Shown in pieces: positions 39,772 through 48,778 of a DNA stretch of 64,000 bases. Position numbers and translations under genes: made by a program. Origin of the DNA: Candidatus Limosilactobacillus intestinigallinarum (lineage in GTDB: Bacteria; Bacillota; Bacilli; Lactobacillales; Lactobacillaceae); the NCBI GenBank assembly GCA_019117285.1, contig DXAA01000011.1, forward strand, positions 1-64,000, read 5' to 3'. The stretch's first letter is position 1. Each line of letters opens with the position of its first letter. Below the pieces are notes generated by a model. The model had not been told where the DNA came from, made no database searches, and worked only from the letters and a program-made list of their open reading frames with translations.

Positions 39772-39817
39772 GCGGGCAATTCATCACGTCCTTAAAAGAA
39801 CGTGTTTTCTTGCCCGC
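39772..39817 (+). terminator. Intrinsic terminator
   Basis: GCGGGCAA...TTGCCCGC with inner CACGT/ACGTG helix. Confidence 0.8.
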
Positions 39818-39823
39818 TTTCAA

Positions 39824-39859
39824 AAAATGCGGTTGACGAAGATTCGTCAGCCGCATTTT
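39824..39859. terminator. Bidirectional terminator
   Basis: AAAATGCGG-t-TGACGAA-ga-TTCGTCA-g-CCGCATTTT. Confidence 0.85.
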
Positions 39860-39872
39860 GGTGTTTCATGAC

Positions 39873-40799
39873 TTAGTGCCGATGTTTGTAGCCGCCCGAC
39901 TTAATGACGTTTTCCTCATCGACGGGGGTATTGAAGAGCTCCTCATCCTTTCCCCGGGAGCACTCCGCCTGAAGGGTGATGTGGCAGATGCCGTACTTGT
40001 GGCGGAGGATGTCCTCAACCTGGCGGTAGATCCCCTCTACCTGACTGAGGGGGAGGTTCTGGCAGTTGAGGTGGGCGGAGAAGATGATCCGGTGCTCATC
40101 GATCATCCAGGCGTGGACGTGGTGAACATCGACAACACCGGGCACCTGCTTGATGTCCTTGGCGATATTGTCGTAGTCCAGGTCGGGGGATGACTGCATC
40201 AGGATCTTGATGGTCTGGACAATGATCGGCCAGGACTCGTAGGCGATGTAGAGGGCTACGGCGATGGTCAGGGCCGGGTCAAGCCAGGGCACGTTGACGA
40301 AGGTCAGGATCAGTCCACCGATGATGACGGCAACCGAGGAAAGGGCGTCACTGAGCACGTGGAGGTAGGTGGCCTTGACATTTAGACTGTCGTGGCTGCC
40401 GGCGTGAAGCAGCAGGGCGGAGGCCAGGTTGGCCACCAGACCGACGATCGCCACGGTCAGCATAATCCCCCCATTGATGTGTTGGGGATGATCTAGCCGT
40501 TGGATGGCTTCGCCGATCAGGAAGATAGCGATGATGACCAGTAGGAGACTGTTGGTCAGTGCCGAGAGGATCTCCGCCCGCCGGTAACCATAGGTTCGTT
40601 CCCGGGTCTCGGGATGGCTGCCGATGTGTTGGGCGAAGTAGCCGAGGACGATTGAGAACGAATCTCCCATGTTGTGGAAGGCGTCAGAGAGCAGGGCCAG
40701 ACTGCCTGAGACCAGGCCCCCAATGATTTCAACAACCGTAATTAAAACGTTCAGTAGGGTAACCGCTAAGAAGCGTTTACCAGTGATCTTTTCTTCCAT
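39873..40799 (-). CDS. Cation diffusion facilitator family transporter
   Basis: GSLALLSDAFHNMGDSFSIVLG, HVLSDALSSVAVIIG, His-containing C-terminus. Confidence 0.93.
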   Translation of the reverse strand: MEEKITGKRFLAVTLLNVLITVVEIIGGLVSGSLALLSDAFHNMGDSFSIVLGYFAQHIGSHPETRERTYGYRRAEILSALTNSLLLVIIAIFLIGEAIQRLDHPQHINGGIMLTVAIVGLVANLASALLLHAGSHDSLNVKATYLHVLSDALSSVAVIIGGLILTFVNVPWLDPALTIAVALYIAYESWPIIVQTIKILMQSSPDLDYDNIAKDIKQVPGVVDVHHVHAWMIDEHRIIFSAHLNCQNLPLSQVEGIYRQVEDILRHKYGICHITLQAECSRGKDEELFNTPVDEENVIKSGGYKHRH

Positions 40800-41004
40800 A
40801 ATAAAATGGTCGCTCCTTAAATAATATGAATTGCAATTTTTAACCCGATCGCATTATAATAACTAAATGTTATTAACAGAAAAGTTAGGGCTTCCAAACT
40901 ACCCTTCCATGATATGCTATAATAATGGTATGTTCAATATTTGACGAGGAGTATTATTTTTCGTGACCGTTCGAAGGCCAGAAATTCTTATTAGAGGTGA
41001 ATTG

Positions 41005-41655
41005 ATGTTGACTCCAATGAAGGAAGACTACCTGAAAATTATTTTTGAGCTGGGCGGCAGTCACAAAAAGGTATCCAATAAGGAGATCTCACTGGGCCTG
41101 GGCATCGCGGCCGGGTCCGTTACCGAGATGATTTCCAAGCTAGCCGACGAAGGGCTGGTGGTTCACGAACCGTACTCGGGAATCTCATTGACGGACAAGG
41201 GGCAGCGCTATGCGGCCGAACTGGTCCGTAAGCACCGGCTCTGGGAGACCTTCCTGGTGGATAAGCTTCACTACAACTTCGCTGACGTTCACCCGGAGGC
41301 TGAGGTCCTTGAACACCAGACCAGTGATCGGCTGGCCACGGCGTTGGATGACTTCCTTGGTCATCCCCAGAACTGTCCCCACGGTGGGGTCATTCCGGCG
41401 GCCAATGGGCACTTCCCGGATGTCAGTCACCGACTGCTGGCGGATGCCGCGGATGGTGAGGAGGTCGAATTGGAACGGTTCCTGGATAACCACGAGCTGT
41501 TGACCTACCTCGAGGAACTCAACCTGCGTCCCCAGGATAGGGTCAAGGTCGTCCGGCACGAGCCGTTTGAGGGTCCAATCGTGATCACCAAGGACGGGGA
41601 CGACAAGCAAGTCAGCGTCTCCTATAAAGCGGCCCACAACATTTTCATTAAATAA
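41005..41655 (+). CDS. DtxR/MntR-family metal-dependent regulator
   Basis: MLTPMKEDYLKIIFEL...HHxxxE-type regulatory region (LRNKHRLWETFL-like VRKHRLWETFLVDKL, HPEAEVLEHQTSD). Confidence 0.9.
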   Translation: MLTPMKEDYLKIIFELGGSHKKVSNKEISLGLGIAAGSVTEMISKLADEGLVVHEPYSGISLTDKGQRYAAELVRKHRLWETFLVDKLHYNFADVHPEAEVLEHQTSDRLATALDDFLGHPQNCPHGGVIPAANGHFPDVSHRLLADAADGEEVELERFLDNHELLTYLEELNLRPQDRVKVVRHEPFEGPIVITKDGDDKQVSVSYKAAHNIFIK

Positions 41656-41660
41656 CCAGG

Positions 41661-41690
41661 AAAGCGGTCATGGAAAATGATCGCTTTTTT
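41661..41690 (+). terminator. Intrinsic terminator
   Basis: AAAGCGGTCAT-ggaaa-ATGATCGCTTTTTT. Confidence 0.85.
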
Positions 41691-41833
41691 ACTAGGGCCA
41701 TGTTAAAATTAAATTTGTAGTTTTTAAGTGCGGCTGGCTCGATTTGTTTCATCTATAAGTAAAGCGATCTTCCATCTTCACCAATGATTATTACAAATAC
41801 AGCGTGCCGATGAGCACAGGAGGATTCATACGA

Positions 41834-42034
41834 ATGGAACAAGGAACAGTTAAATGGTTTAACAACGACAAGGGCTATGGCTTCATCAACCGGGAGAGCG
41901 GCGACGACGTGTTTGTTCACTTCTCTGCCATCCAAGGCGACGGCTTCAAGAGTCTAGACGAGGGTCAACACGTGACCTTCGATGTTGAAGAGGGCGACCG
42001 GGGCCTTCAAGCGGTCAACGTTGTTAAGGATTAA
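41834..42034 (+). CDS. Cold-shock protein
   Basis: [30 protein letters not shown]. Confidence 0.96.
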   Translation: MEQGTVKWFNNDKGYGFINRESGDDVFVHFSAIQGDGFKSLDEGQHVTFDVEEGDRGLQAVNVVKD

Positions 42035-42049
42035 CGACTAAATCTGATG

Positions 42050-42090
42050 GGTGCTGCTGACAATGCAAATTGTTAGTGGTACCTTTTTTA
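42050..42090 (+). terminator. Intrinsic terminator after csp
   Basis: GGTGCTGCTGACAAT/ATTGTTAGTGGTACC (with G.U pairs) followed by T6. Confidence 0.7.
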
Positions 42091-42121
42091 GTAGAGTCAA
42101 TTGCACAAAGGAAGTGGACAG

Positions 42122-42877
42122 ATGCTAACGAAGAAACGGCGCCGGCTGGCCCTGCGGACGTGCTCACTGGCCGGGCGGATTCTCATCGAGAATGGTTCCA
42201 ACATGGAGCGGGTCAACGATACCCTCCACCGGATGGCGCACACGGCTGGCCTCCAGGACTTTCAAGCCTTCACGACGGTGACCGGGATCGTGCTCGGCGC
42301 CAACAACATGCCCAATGCAATGGTGATGAACATCCGTCGGCGTAAGAATGATCTGAGCAAGGTGACCGCGGTCAACGAAATTTCCCGGGAAATGTCCCAG
42401 GGCCTGATCACCCTCCCTGAGGCCTATGCCCAGTTGCAGTGGGTTGATCGTCAGGGCCCGTACAAGTACCAGAACCTGGTTGAGGCCCTGGCCGCTGCCG
42501 TCTTAAGCATGGCGTTGATGATCGTTTTCACCGGCGATTACCAAGACTCCTGGGCCGGATTTGTCGACGGTGGGATCAGCTACGCGGTTTTCTCCTACGT
42601 GATCCGTAAGTTCAAGATCCAGTACCTGGGCGAGTTCTGCTCGTCCCTGGTGATCGGCTTCCTGGCGGTCCTGATGGTCAAACTCGGCTGGGCCCACAGC
42701 ATCAACGACATCATCATCGGGGCCGTAATGCCACTGGTCCCGGGAATCCCATTGACCAACGCGGCCCGCGACCTGGTGTCGGGCAACCTAATCTCGGGAC
42801 CAACCCGGGGGATTGAGGCTATCCTGACGGCGGTCTCGATCGGTAGCGCCATTGTCATTGTTCTGCATTTCGCTTAG
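42122..42877 (+). CDS. Threonine/serine exporter, ThrE N-terminal-type subunit
   Basis: LAGRILIENGSNMERVNDTLHRMA, later TM domain with GAVMPLVPGIPLTNAARD. Confidence 0.85.
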   Translation: MLTKKRRRLALRTCSLAGRILIENGSNMERVNDTLHRMAHTAGLQDFQAFTTVTGIVLGANNMPNAMVMNIRRRKNDLSKVTAVNEISREMSQGLITLPEAYAQLQWVDRQGPYKYQNLVEALAAAVLSMALMIVFTGDYQDSWAGFVDGGISYAVFSYVIRKFKIQYLGEFCSSLVIGFLAVLMVKLGWAHSINDIIIGAVMPLVPGIPLTNAARDLVSGNLISGPTRGIEAILTAVSIGSAIVIVLHFA

Positions 42878-42888
42878 GGGGTGGAAGA

Positions 42889-43356
42889 ATGCATTATTGG
42901 TTGAACCTGGCACTGCAGTTTTTCCTCTCCTACATCTCGACAGTCTGCTTCGGCATCCTTCTCCATATCCCGCCGCGTGCCTACAACGTGGCCGGGATTA
43001 TCGGTGGGGGCTCTTGGGTCATCTATTGGGTCATGTATTACCAGCATGGGATCGGCCTGGCCTTTGGCAACCTCTTTGCCGCCGTTTTGATTGCTCTGTG
43101 CAGCCGCTGGGCGGCCCAGCACAAGAAGATGCCGGCAATTGTCTTCGAGGTCCCCGCCCTGGTTCCCTTTGTTCCCGGTGGCCAGGCCTACAAGATGGTT
43201 CGTAATTTTGCTATCGGCAACTACCACCTGGTCACCGTCTACTTCTACCAGGTGGTAGTTATCGTCGGTGCAATCACCCTGGGCTTTGGACTGGGTGAAC
43301 TGCTGAACCGGATCATTCACTACCGTCGCTGGAAAATTGTGAAAAAGAACCGTTGA
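42889..43356 (+). CDS. Threonine/serine exporter, ThrE C-terminal-type subunit
   Basis: PALVPFVPGGQAYKMV; directly downstream of its partner. Confidence 0.85.
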   Translation: MHYWLNLALQFFLSYISTVCFGILLHIPPRAYNVAGIIGGGSWVIYWVMYYQHGIGLAFGNLFAAVLIALCSRWAAQHKKMPAIVFEVPALVPFVPGGQAYKMVRNFAIGNYHLVTVYFYQVVVIVGAITLGFGLGELLNRIIHYRRWKIVKKNR

Positions 43357-43416
43357 CGGCGGGGCAGTGTGGTATACTCAGTTAATGTTATCAATATCAA
43401 AATAGGAGATTTATTA

Positions 43417-44091
43417 ATGTTTATCGAACGCGATCATCACCGGTGGTGGCGATTTGCCATCTCTGGTGGTGCCTTTATCATTTTAATGCTGCTCATCAAG
43501 TTTAACTCGTCGGTGGTCACCATGATTGATGCCGTCCTGCAATCCTTATTCACCGGGCAACGAATCGAGAATGTGGGCTGGTTCCACGCCCTGATGACCC
43601 TCCTGTCGTTCCTGGCAAGCCCGAAGATGGACCTGCTCTGGGTGCTTATCATTGCCGCCCTACTCTGGTACAAGCGCTACCAGATTCCGGCGCTGTGGGC
43701 CCTGGGGACGCTCGTCGGTGGGGATGTTCTCGGCGAGATCTTTAAGCACATCGTCAAGCGGGCCCGGCCGGCGCAACACCTGGCCGCCGATGATGGCTAC
43801 AGCTTTCCGAGTGGTCACACCCTAGGGATCTTCCTGGTGGCGGCCATCCTGCTGCTGATCGTAATTCCACTGATCAGAAAGCACTCGACCCGGACGATCT
43901 GCCAACTGTTGATCGTCTTCGTGGTCTTCTTCCTGGCGGTCTCCCGGGTTTACCTGTATGCCCACTGGCCGTTCGACACGATTAGTGCGATGCTCTTGGC
44001 CTATGCCTGGCTTCAGGTAGCCGAATGGCTTTACGTGGTCTGGGCACCACGCCTACGCAGGATTCCGTTCCTGTCGACTTCTGAAATCTAG
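43417..44091 (+). CDS. PAP2-family phosphatase
   Basis: KRARPAQH, YSFPSGHT, SRVYLYAHWPFD. Confidence 0.93.
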   Translation: MFIERDHHRWWRFAISGGAFIILMLLIKFNSSVVTMIDAVLQSLFTGQRIENVGWFHALMTLLSFLASPKMDLLWVLIIAALLWYKRYQIPALWALGTLVGGDVLGEIFKHIVKRARPAQHLAADDGYSFPSGHTLGIFLVAAILLLIVIPLIRKHSTRTICQLLIVFVVFFLAVSRVYLYAHWPFDTISAMLLAYAWLQVAEWLYVVWAPRLRRIPFLSTSEI

Positions 44092-44099
44092 TTATTACC

Positions 44100-44123
44100 G
44101 CCGTGTCTCGTACACGGCTTTTT
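44100..44123 (+). terminator. Intrinsic terminator
   Basis: GCCGTGT-ctcgt-ACACGGC-TTTTT. Confidence 0.85.
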
Positions 44124-44140
44124 ATTTAGGAGGGAAAACA

Positions 44141-44578
44141 ATGCCAGCAATCAAACTTAATATGGCGACTTCCGATGACAGCGCGGACATCGCCCAGATT
44201 TTGGCCGATCCACTGGTTCGCCAGCGGGCCCACCTGCTGGTCGTCCCCGATCCAACCGCGGTGGCCATGCTGATGCACAGCGTCCACCTGCTGACGATCC
44301 GTTGCGATGACCGGGTGGTAGGAATCATCACCCTCGACCGGGTTAATGCGGACTGTTGGGAACTGGGCTACCTGCTGAATCGGGCCGACTGGGGTCAGGG
44401 GATCATGACGATGGCGGTGGGGTACCTCCTTGACCGTCTGAAGCCGGGAACCCGGCTGAGGGCCATCGTGGACGATGACAATGTTGCCTCCCAACGGGTC
44501 CTAGCCAAGAACGGGTTCAGTCAAGTACGTAATGATGGCGAGCAGGGGACGTGGTGCTTTAAAAAGGGCTTGCGTTAG
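44141..44578 (+). CDS. GNAT-family N-acetyltransferase
   Basis: ELGYLLNRADWGQGIMTMAVGYLLD, ASQRVLAKNGF. Confidence 0.88.
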   Translation: MPAIKLNMATSDDSADIAQILADPLVRQRAHLLVVPDPTAVAMLMHSVHLLTIRCDDRVVGIITLDRVNADCWELGYLLNRADWGQGIMTMAVGYLLDRLKPGTRLRAIVDDDNVASQRVLAKNGFSQVRNDGEQGTWCFKKGLR

Positions 44579-44605
44579 TCAAATATTAGAGTATAATTAG
44601 AAAAC

Positions 44606-44831
44606 AATGAAGAGGTTGCATTCCTTATCAGTATTCTGCAATAGGTGAATGAGCACCGGACGGCGGATGAAAGGGAGGAATGCCGAAACGAATGGCGGCT
44701 TATTCTGCCATCCTGTTGGGCCATGGCTGAACAAGTCATGGACTGTCGCAAAAAATGCGGGGCGCTTCCGGATAAGATTTACCGTGGTTATTACCAGGTC
44801 TTCTGATGGGCGTTCCGTTGGAAGACTTTTT
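44606..44831 (+). promoter_or_regulatory. Lysine riboswitch (L box) with expression-platform terminator
   Basis: AGAGGTTGC, AAAGGGAGGAATGCCGAA and GTTGGGCC...GGACTGTC match L-box landmarks; terminator 44797-44831; downstream of TATAAT at 44593-44598. Confidence 0.85.
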
Positions 44832-44856
44832 ATTTACTATTGGAGGAATGAGTTAT

Positions 44857-46350
44857 ATGGCAGAAACAAGTCACAGTGACAGCGCTGGCGGCCACATTAA
44901 ACGGTCACTGAAGACGCGTCACCTTTCAATGATCGCCCTCGGTGGGACGATCGGGACGGGGCTTTTCATCACCAGTGGTGAGGCGATCTCGACCGCCGGA
45001 CCTGGTGGGGCCCTCGTTGCCTATGTTGTGATGGGGATGATGGTCTACTTCCTGATGACCAGCCTCGGTGAGATGGCGACCTACATGCCACTGACCGGGT
45101 CCTTCTCCGCTTACGCCACCAAGTTCATCGATCCCGCCCTGGGTTTTGCCATGGGGTGGAACTACTGGTTAAACTGGGCTGTCACCATCCCCGTGGAGGC
45201 GACGACGGCCGGCATCATCATGAACTACTGGCTGCCGTCGGTTCCCCAGTGGATCTTCAGTGTCACCGTCCTGGCCCTGATCTTCTTGATCAACTATCTC
45301 TCCGTGCGTTCCTATGGTGAGACGGAGTACTGGTTGGCCCTGGTCAAGATCGTCACCGTGGTTGTCTTCCTGATCGTCGGGGTGGCCATCATCCTTGGAA
45401 TCATGGGTGGTCACGCCGTGGGGGTCAGCAACTTCCACTACAAGAAGGCGCCGTTCGTCGGTGGGATCCCAGCCATCATCAGTATCTTCCTGATCGCCGG
45501 ATTCTCCTTCCAGGGGACGGAGTTGGTCGGGATCACGGCCGGTGAAGCGGCTACCCCTGAGGTTTCGGTCTCTAAGGCCATTCACTCAACCTTCTGGCGG
45601 ATCCTGATCTTCTACATCTGCACGATCTTTGTGATTGCATGCATCCTGCCATACACTGATAAGAACCTGTTGAACCAGGATGTCTCCAACATCACGATGA
45701 GTCCGTTCACCATCGTCTTCAAGCGGGCTGGCCTGGCCGTCGCCGCCAGCGTGATGAACGCGGTTATCCTGACGGCGGTTGTTTCGTCTGCTAACTCCGG
45801 ACTCTACGCCTCGACACGGATGCTCTTCTCCCAGGCACGGGAGGGGTACGCATGGCGCTTCTTCGGCTACGTCAACAAGCGGGGAATTCCAATCTACGCC
45901 CTGTTGGGGACAATGCTGGTTTCCTGCCTGATCTACCTGACCCAATTCATCGGGCCCCAGGCATATAACTACCTGATCAGTGCCTCCGGGTTGTGCGGGT
46001 TCATTGCCTGGCTCGGGATCGCCGCCTCACACTGGCGGTTCCGGCGGGCTTACGTCAGTCAGGGACGGGACCTCAATGATCTGAAGTACAAGTCATCCTT
46101 CTTCCCATTTGGCCCGATCTTTGCCTTCATCCTTTGCTTTATCGTGATCTGTGGGCAAAACGTCGACGCCTTCATCAAGTGGGACTGGCAGAACATCGCC
46201 ATCTCTTACATGAGTGTGCCGATCTTCCTGATCCTGTTCATCTACTACAAGCTGCGTTACAAGACCCACATTATCCCACTGGACAAGGTGGATCTGTCAC
46301 CAAGTACCAAAGGTGAGAAGTACGTGGCACCAGATGATGAGGATAAATAA
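44857..46350 (+). CDS. lysP: Lysine-specific APC-family permease
   Basis: LKTRHLSMIALGGTIGTGLFITSGEAISTAGPGG; preceded by lysine riboswitch. Confidence 0.9.
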   Translation: MAETSHSDSAGGHIKRSLKTRHLSMIALGGTIGTGLFITSGEAISTAGPGGALVAYVVMGMMVYFLMTSLGEMATYMPLTGSFSAYATKFIDPALGFAMGWNYWLNWAVTIPVEATTAGIIMNYWLPSVPQWIFSVTVLALIFLINYLSVRSYGETEYWLALVKIVTVVVFLIVGVAIILGIMGGHAVGVSNFHYKKAPFVGGIPAIISIFLIAGFSFQGTELVGITAGEAATPEVSVSKAIHSTFWRILIFYICTIFVIACILPYTDKNLLNQDVSNITMSPFTIVFKRAGLAVAASVMNAVILTAVVSSANSGLYASTRMLFSQAREGYAWRFFGYVNKRGIPIYALLGTMLVSCLIYLTQFIGPQAYNYLISASGLCGFIAWLGIAASHWRFRRAYVSQGRDLNDLKYKSSFFPFGPIFAFILCFIVICGQNVDAFIKWDWQNIAISYMSVPIFLILFIYYKLRYKTHIIPLDKVDLSPSTKGEKYVAPDDEDK

Positions 46351-46359
46351 TTATTAACC

Positions 46360-46397
46360 ACAAAATATGGTCACTTTCGGGTGGCCATTTTGTTTTT
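46360..46397 (+). terminator. Intrinsic terminator
   Basis: ACAAAA-ta-TGGTCAC/GTGGCCATTTTGT-T5. Confidence 0.75.
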
Positions 46398-46458
46398 TAG
46401 TGATAGAATTGTATTCGTGTGTTTTTAAAGACTCTAATTAAGAAAGGGAACGTTATTA

Positions 46459-47100
46459 ATGATTGCTTTAGCCGGAACAATTGGTGCTGGGAAGACCAGC
46501 CTGACGCAACTCTTAGCCAACCATCTGAACAGCCAGGCCTTCTACGAGTCGGTTGAGGGCAACAAGATCCTGCCGCTCTTCTACAAGGACCCGAAGAAGT
46601 ACGGTTTCCTTCTTCAGATCTACTTCCTGAATAAACGGCTGGACGAGATCAAGGCCTCCTATGGCAACGACCTGAATGTCCTGGACCGGTCAATCTTCGA
46701 GGATGCCCTCCTCTTTAAGCTGAATGCCGACATGGGGCGAGCCACTGAGACCGAGTCAGACATCTACTCCTCCCTCCTAAACAACATGATGGAGGAACTG
46801 CCGGACCAGGTTCATCAGAAGGCCCCAAACCTGTTGATCACCATTCAGGTTTCGTTCGATACCATGCTGAAGCGGATCAAGAAGCGGGGGCGGTCATACG
46901 AACAGATCGCTAACGATCCATCCCTGTACAGTTACTACAAGAACCTGAACGAGCGTTACGTCGACTGGTACCAGCAGTACGACGAGAGTCCGAAGATGCT
47001 GATCGACGGGGACAAGTACGACTTTGTTGAGGATGACCGGGCCGCTCAGCAGGTACTGAAGATGATCGATGCCAAGCTGGAAGAATTAAATCTCAAGTAG
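46459..47100 (+). CDS. Deoxynucleoside kinase (dAK/dGK family)
   Basis: IALAGTIGAGKTSL P-loop, LDRSIFEDALLF, KKRGRSYE. Confidence 0.92.
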   Translation: MIALAGTIGAGKTSLTQLLANHLNSQAFYESVEGNKILPLFYKDPKKYGFLLQIYFLNKRLDEIKASYGNDLNVLDRSIFEDALLFKLNADMGRATETESDIYSSLLNNMMEELPDQVHQKAPNLLITIQVSFDTMLKRIKKRGRSYEQIANDPSLYSYYKNLNERYVDWYQQYDESPKMLIDGDKYDFVEDDRAAQQVLKMIDAKLEELNLK

Positions 47101-47103
47101 GCC

Positions 47104-47132
47104 TTGACGGAATAGTGAGATAATGTTATATT
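47104..47132 (+). promoter_or_regulatory. tRNA cluster promoter P1
   Basis: TTGACG-17-TATATT. Confidence 0.75.
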
Positions 47133-47165
47133 GATTAAGCTGATTTGTTTCAGTTTAATCGTTTC

Positions 47166-47238
47166 GGAGGATTAGCTCAGTTGGGAGAGCATCTGCCTTA
47201 CAAGCAGAGGGTCACAGGTTCGAGCCCTGTATCCTCCA
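47166..47238 (+). tRNA. tRNA-Val (TAC)
   Basis: Acceptor GGAGGAT/ATCCTCC; TCTGC-CTTACAA-GCAGA. Confidence 0.96.
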
Positions 47239-47241
47239 TAT

Positions 47242-47323
47242 GCGGATGTGGCGGAATTGGCAGACGCGCAAGATTTAGGATCTTGTATCTTTTGATGTAA
47301 GGGTTCAAGTCCCTTCATCCGCA
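47242..47323 (+). tRNA. tRNA-Leu (TAG)
   Basis: Long variable arm; CAAGA-TTTAGGA-TCTTG anticodon arm; acceptor GCGGATG/CATCCGC. Confidence 0.95.
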
Positions 47324-47353
47324 TACGGCTTTTGAACTTTTTAGAAAAAGCTG

Positions 47354-47382
47354 TTGACAAATTACCGTTTATCATGTATAGT
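47354..47382 (+). promoter_or_regulatory. Internal tRNA cluster promoter P2
   Basis: TTGACA-17-TATAGT. Confidence 0.75.
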
Positions 47383-47420
47383 TTATAACTGTTGATACGG
47401 AATGTGTCAAAACTTAATAT

Positions 47421-47492
47421 GCGGAAGTAGTTCAGTGGTAGAACATCACCTTGCCATGGTGGGGGTCGCGGGTTCGAATCCCGTCTTCCGCT
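47421..47492 (+). tRNA. tRNA-Gly (GCC)
   Basis: CACC-TTGCCAT-GGTG anticodon arm; acceptor GCGGAAG/CTTCCGC. Confidence 0.96.
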
Positions 47493-47497
47493 CTTAT

Positions 47498-47571
47498 GCA
47501 CCCATAGCGCAATTGGATAGAGTGTCTGACTACGAATCAGAAGGTTGAAGGTTCGACTCCTTCTGGGTGCA
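47498..47571 (+). tRNA. tRNA-Arg (ACG)
   Basis: TCTGA-CTACGAA-TCAGA anticodon arm; acceptor GCACCCA/TGGGTGC. Confidence 0.96.
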
Positions 47572-47624
47572 TCATTAAAGCGTGACAGTTATCTCGTTGA
47601 GATGGGTGTGGCGCTTCTTTTTTT

Positions 47625-47698
47625 CGGAAATTAGCTCAGCTTGGTAGAGCGCTGCGTTCGGGACGCAGAGGTCGCAAGTTCGAATCTTGTATTTCCGA
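47625..47698 (+). tRNA. tRNA-Pro (CGG)
   Basis: CTGCG-TTCGGGA-CGCAG anticodon arm; acceptor CGGAAAT/ATTTCCG. Confidence 0.95.
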
Positions 47699-47704
47699 CT
47701 ACTA

Positions 47705-47743
47705 AAAAGCCCGTTGTAGCAATCATTGCTGCAATGGGCTTTT
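47705..47743 (+). terminator. Intrinsic terminator after tRNA cluster
   Basis: AAAAGCCC...GGGCTTTT long hairpin. Confidence 0.85.
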
Positions 47744-47771
47744 AATTTTACTGCAAGAGGGTAGGTAGACG

Positions 47772-48632
47772 ATGCACAACTTGATTTATCTAAATGACCT
47801 TGCCGGCACCGCGTTGGATCCTTACGTGCGGCTCAACGAGGCCCAACTCTCGCATGCCATGAAGCCGGGCATGTTCATTGCCGAGAGTCCCAAGGTGATC
47901 GAACGGGCGCTGCGTGCGGGCTATCGGCCGGCGTCTCTTTTGATGGAGGAACGGGCCCTGGAGCGTGACTTGGCAGACCTGGATCACGAGATGGCCGCCA
48001 ACAACACTCAGGGGCTAGGACAAACCCTCATCTACGTGATCAGCAGTACCCTGATTCGCCAGCTGTCCGGCTACAACATGCTGCGGGGGGCGCTGGCCGC
48101 GATGTACCGGGCGGAGCGGCCCAGCCTGGCTGATTTTCTGGCGACCCTGCCGGGTGATCACCCACGAGTCGCGGTCCTGGAACGGGTGGTTAATCCCGCC
48201 AACGTCGGGGCAATCTTCCGATCTGCCGCGGCCCTGGGCATCGATGGGGTGGTTGTGACGAGTGACTCCGCCGATCCCCTCTATCGGCGGTCCTCGCGGG
48301 TAGCGATGGGAACCGTCTTCCAGGTACCGTGGACTTATGTTGACGCCAAGGTCTGGCAGGAAGCAGGAATCGGTCTTCTTCATCAGCTGGGCTACCAAAC
48401 GGCGGCGATGGCCCTGCGCCATGACACCGTCAGCATTGACGATCCACAATTATCGCGGGTGGAAAAATTGGCCATCATTCTCGGTGCGGAGGGCCCCGGC
48501 CTGATGGAACGGACGATTGCCCAGAGCGACTTTACGATCAAGATCCCAATGGCTCCCGGTGTCGATTCACTAAACGTCGCCGCAGCCTCGGCCCTGGCCT
48601 TCTGGGAGCTAGGGAATCGCAATGACAGTTAA
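47772..48632 (+). CDS. SpoU/TrmH-family RNA methyltransferase
   Basis: ERVVNPANVGAIFRSAAALGIDGVV, ILGAEGPGL, IPMAPGVDSLNVAAASA. Confidence 0.93.
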   Translation: MHNLIYLNDLAGTALDPYVRLNEAQLSHAMKPGMFIAESPKVIERALRAGYRPASLLMEERALERDLADLDHEMAANNTQGLGQTLIYVISSTLIRQLSGYNMLRGALAAMYRAERPSLADFLATLPGDHPRVAVLERVVNPANVGAIFRSAAALGIDGVVVTSDSADPLYRRSSRVAMGTVFQVPWTYVDAKVWQEAGIGLLHQLGYQTAAMALRHDTVSIDDPQLSRVEKLAIILGAEGPGLMERTIAQSDFTIKIPMAPGVDSLNVAAASALAFWELGNRNDS

Positions 48633-48709
48633 CGTTAGAATTTGCTCCAGTTTGAAAGTGAATTCTGCCCAACAGCTATCCGCCGTATTTAGTATCGATA
48701 ACGAAAAAG

Positions 48710-48751
48710 CGAGCATCATCAGCTGGTAATTGGCCAAACTGATGATGCTCG
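48710..48751. terminator. Bidirectional terminator
   Basis: CGAGCATCATCAG...CTGATGATGCTCG. Confidence 0.8.
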
Positions 48752-48778
48752 TTTGTGTTGTGAACCTTAAAATTGGGG

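Noticed and set aside
44649-44879. 76-aa ORF upstream of lysP
   Set aside because: Lies inside the lysine riboswitch; structure explains the sequence.
47172-47501. 109-aa ORF (MHKSGRRDSNPRPPPWQGDVLPLNYF...)
   Set aside because: Classic false protein produced by translating the antisense strand of tRNA genes.
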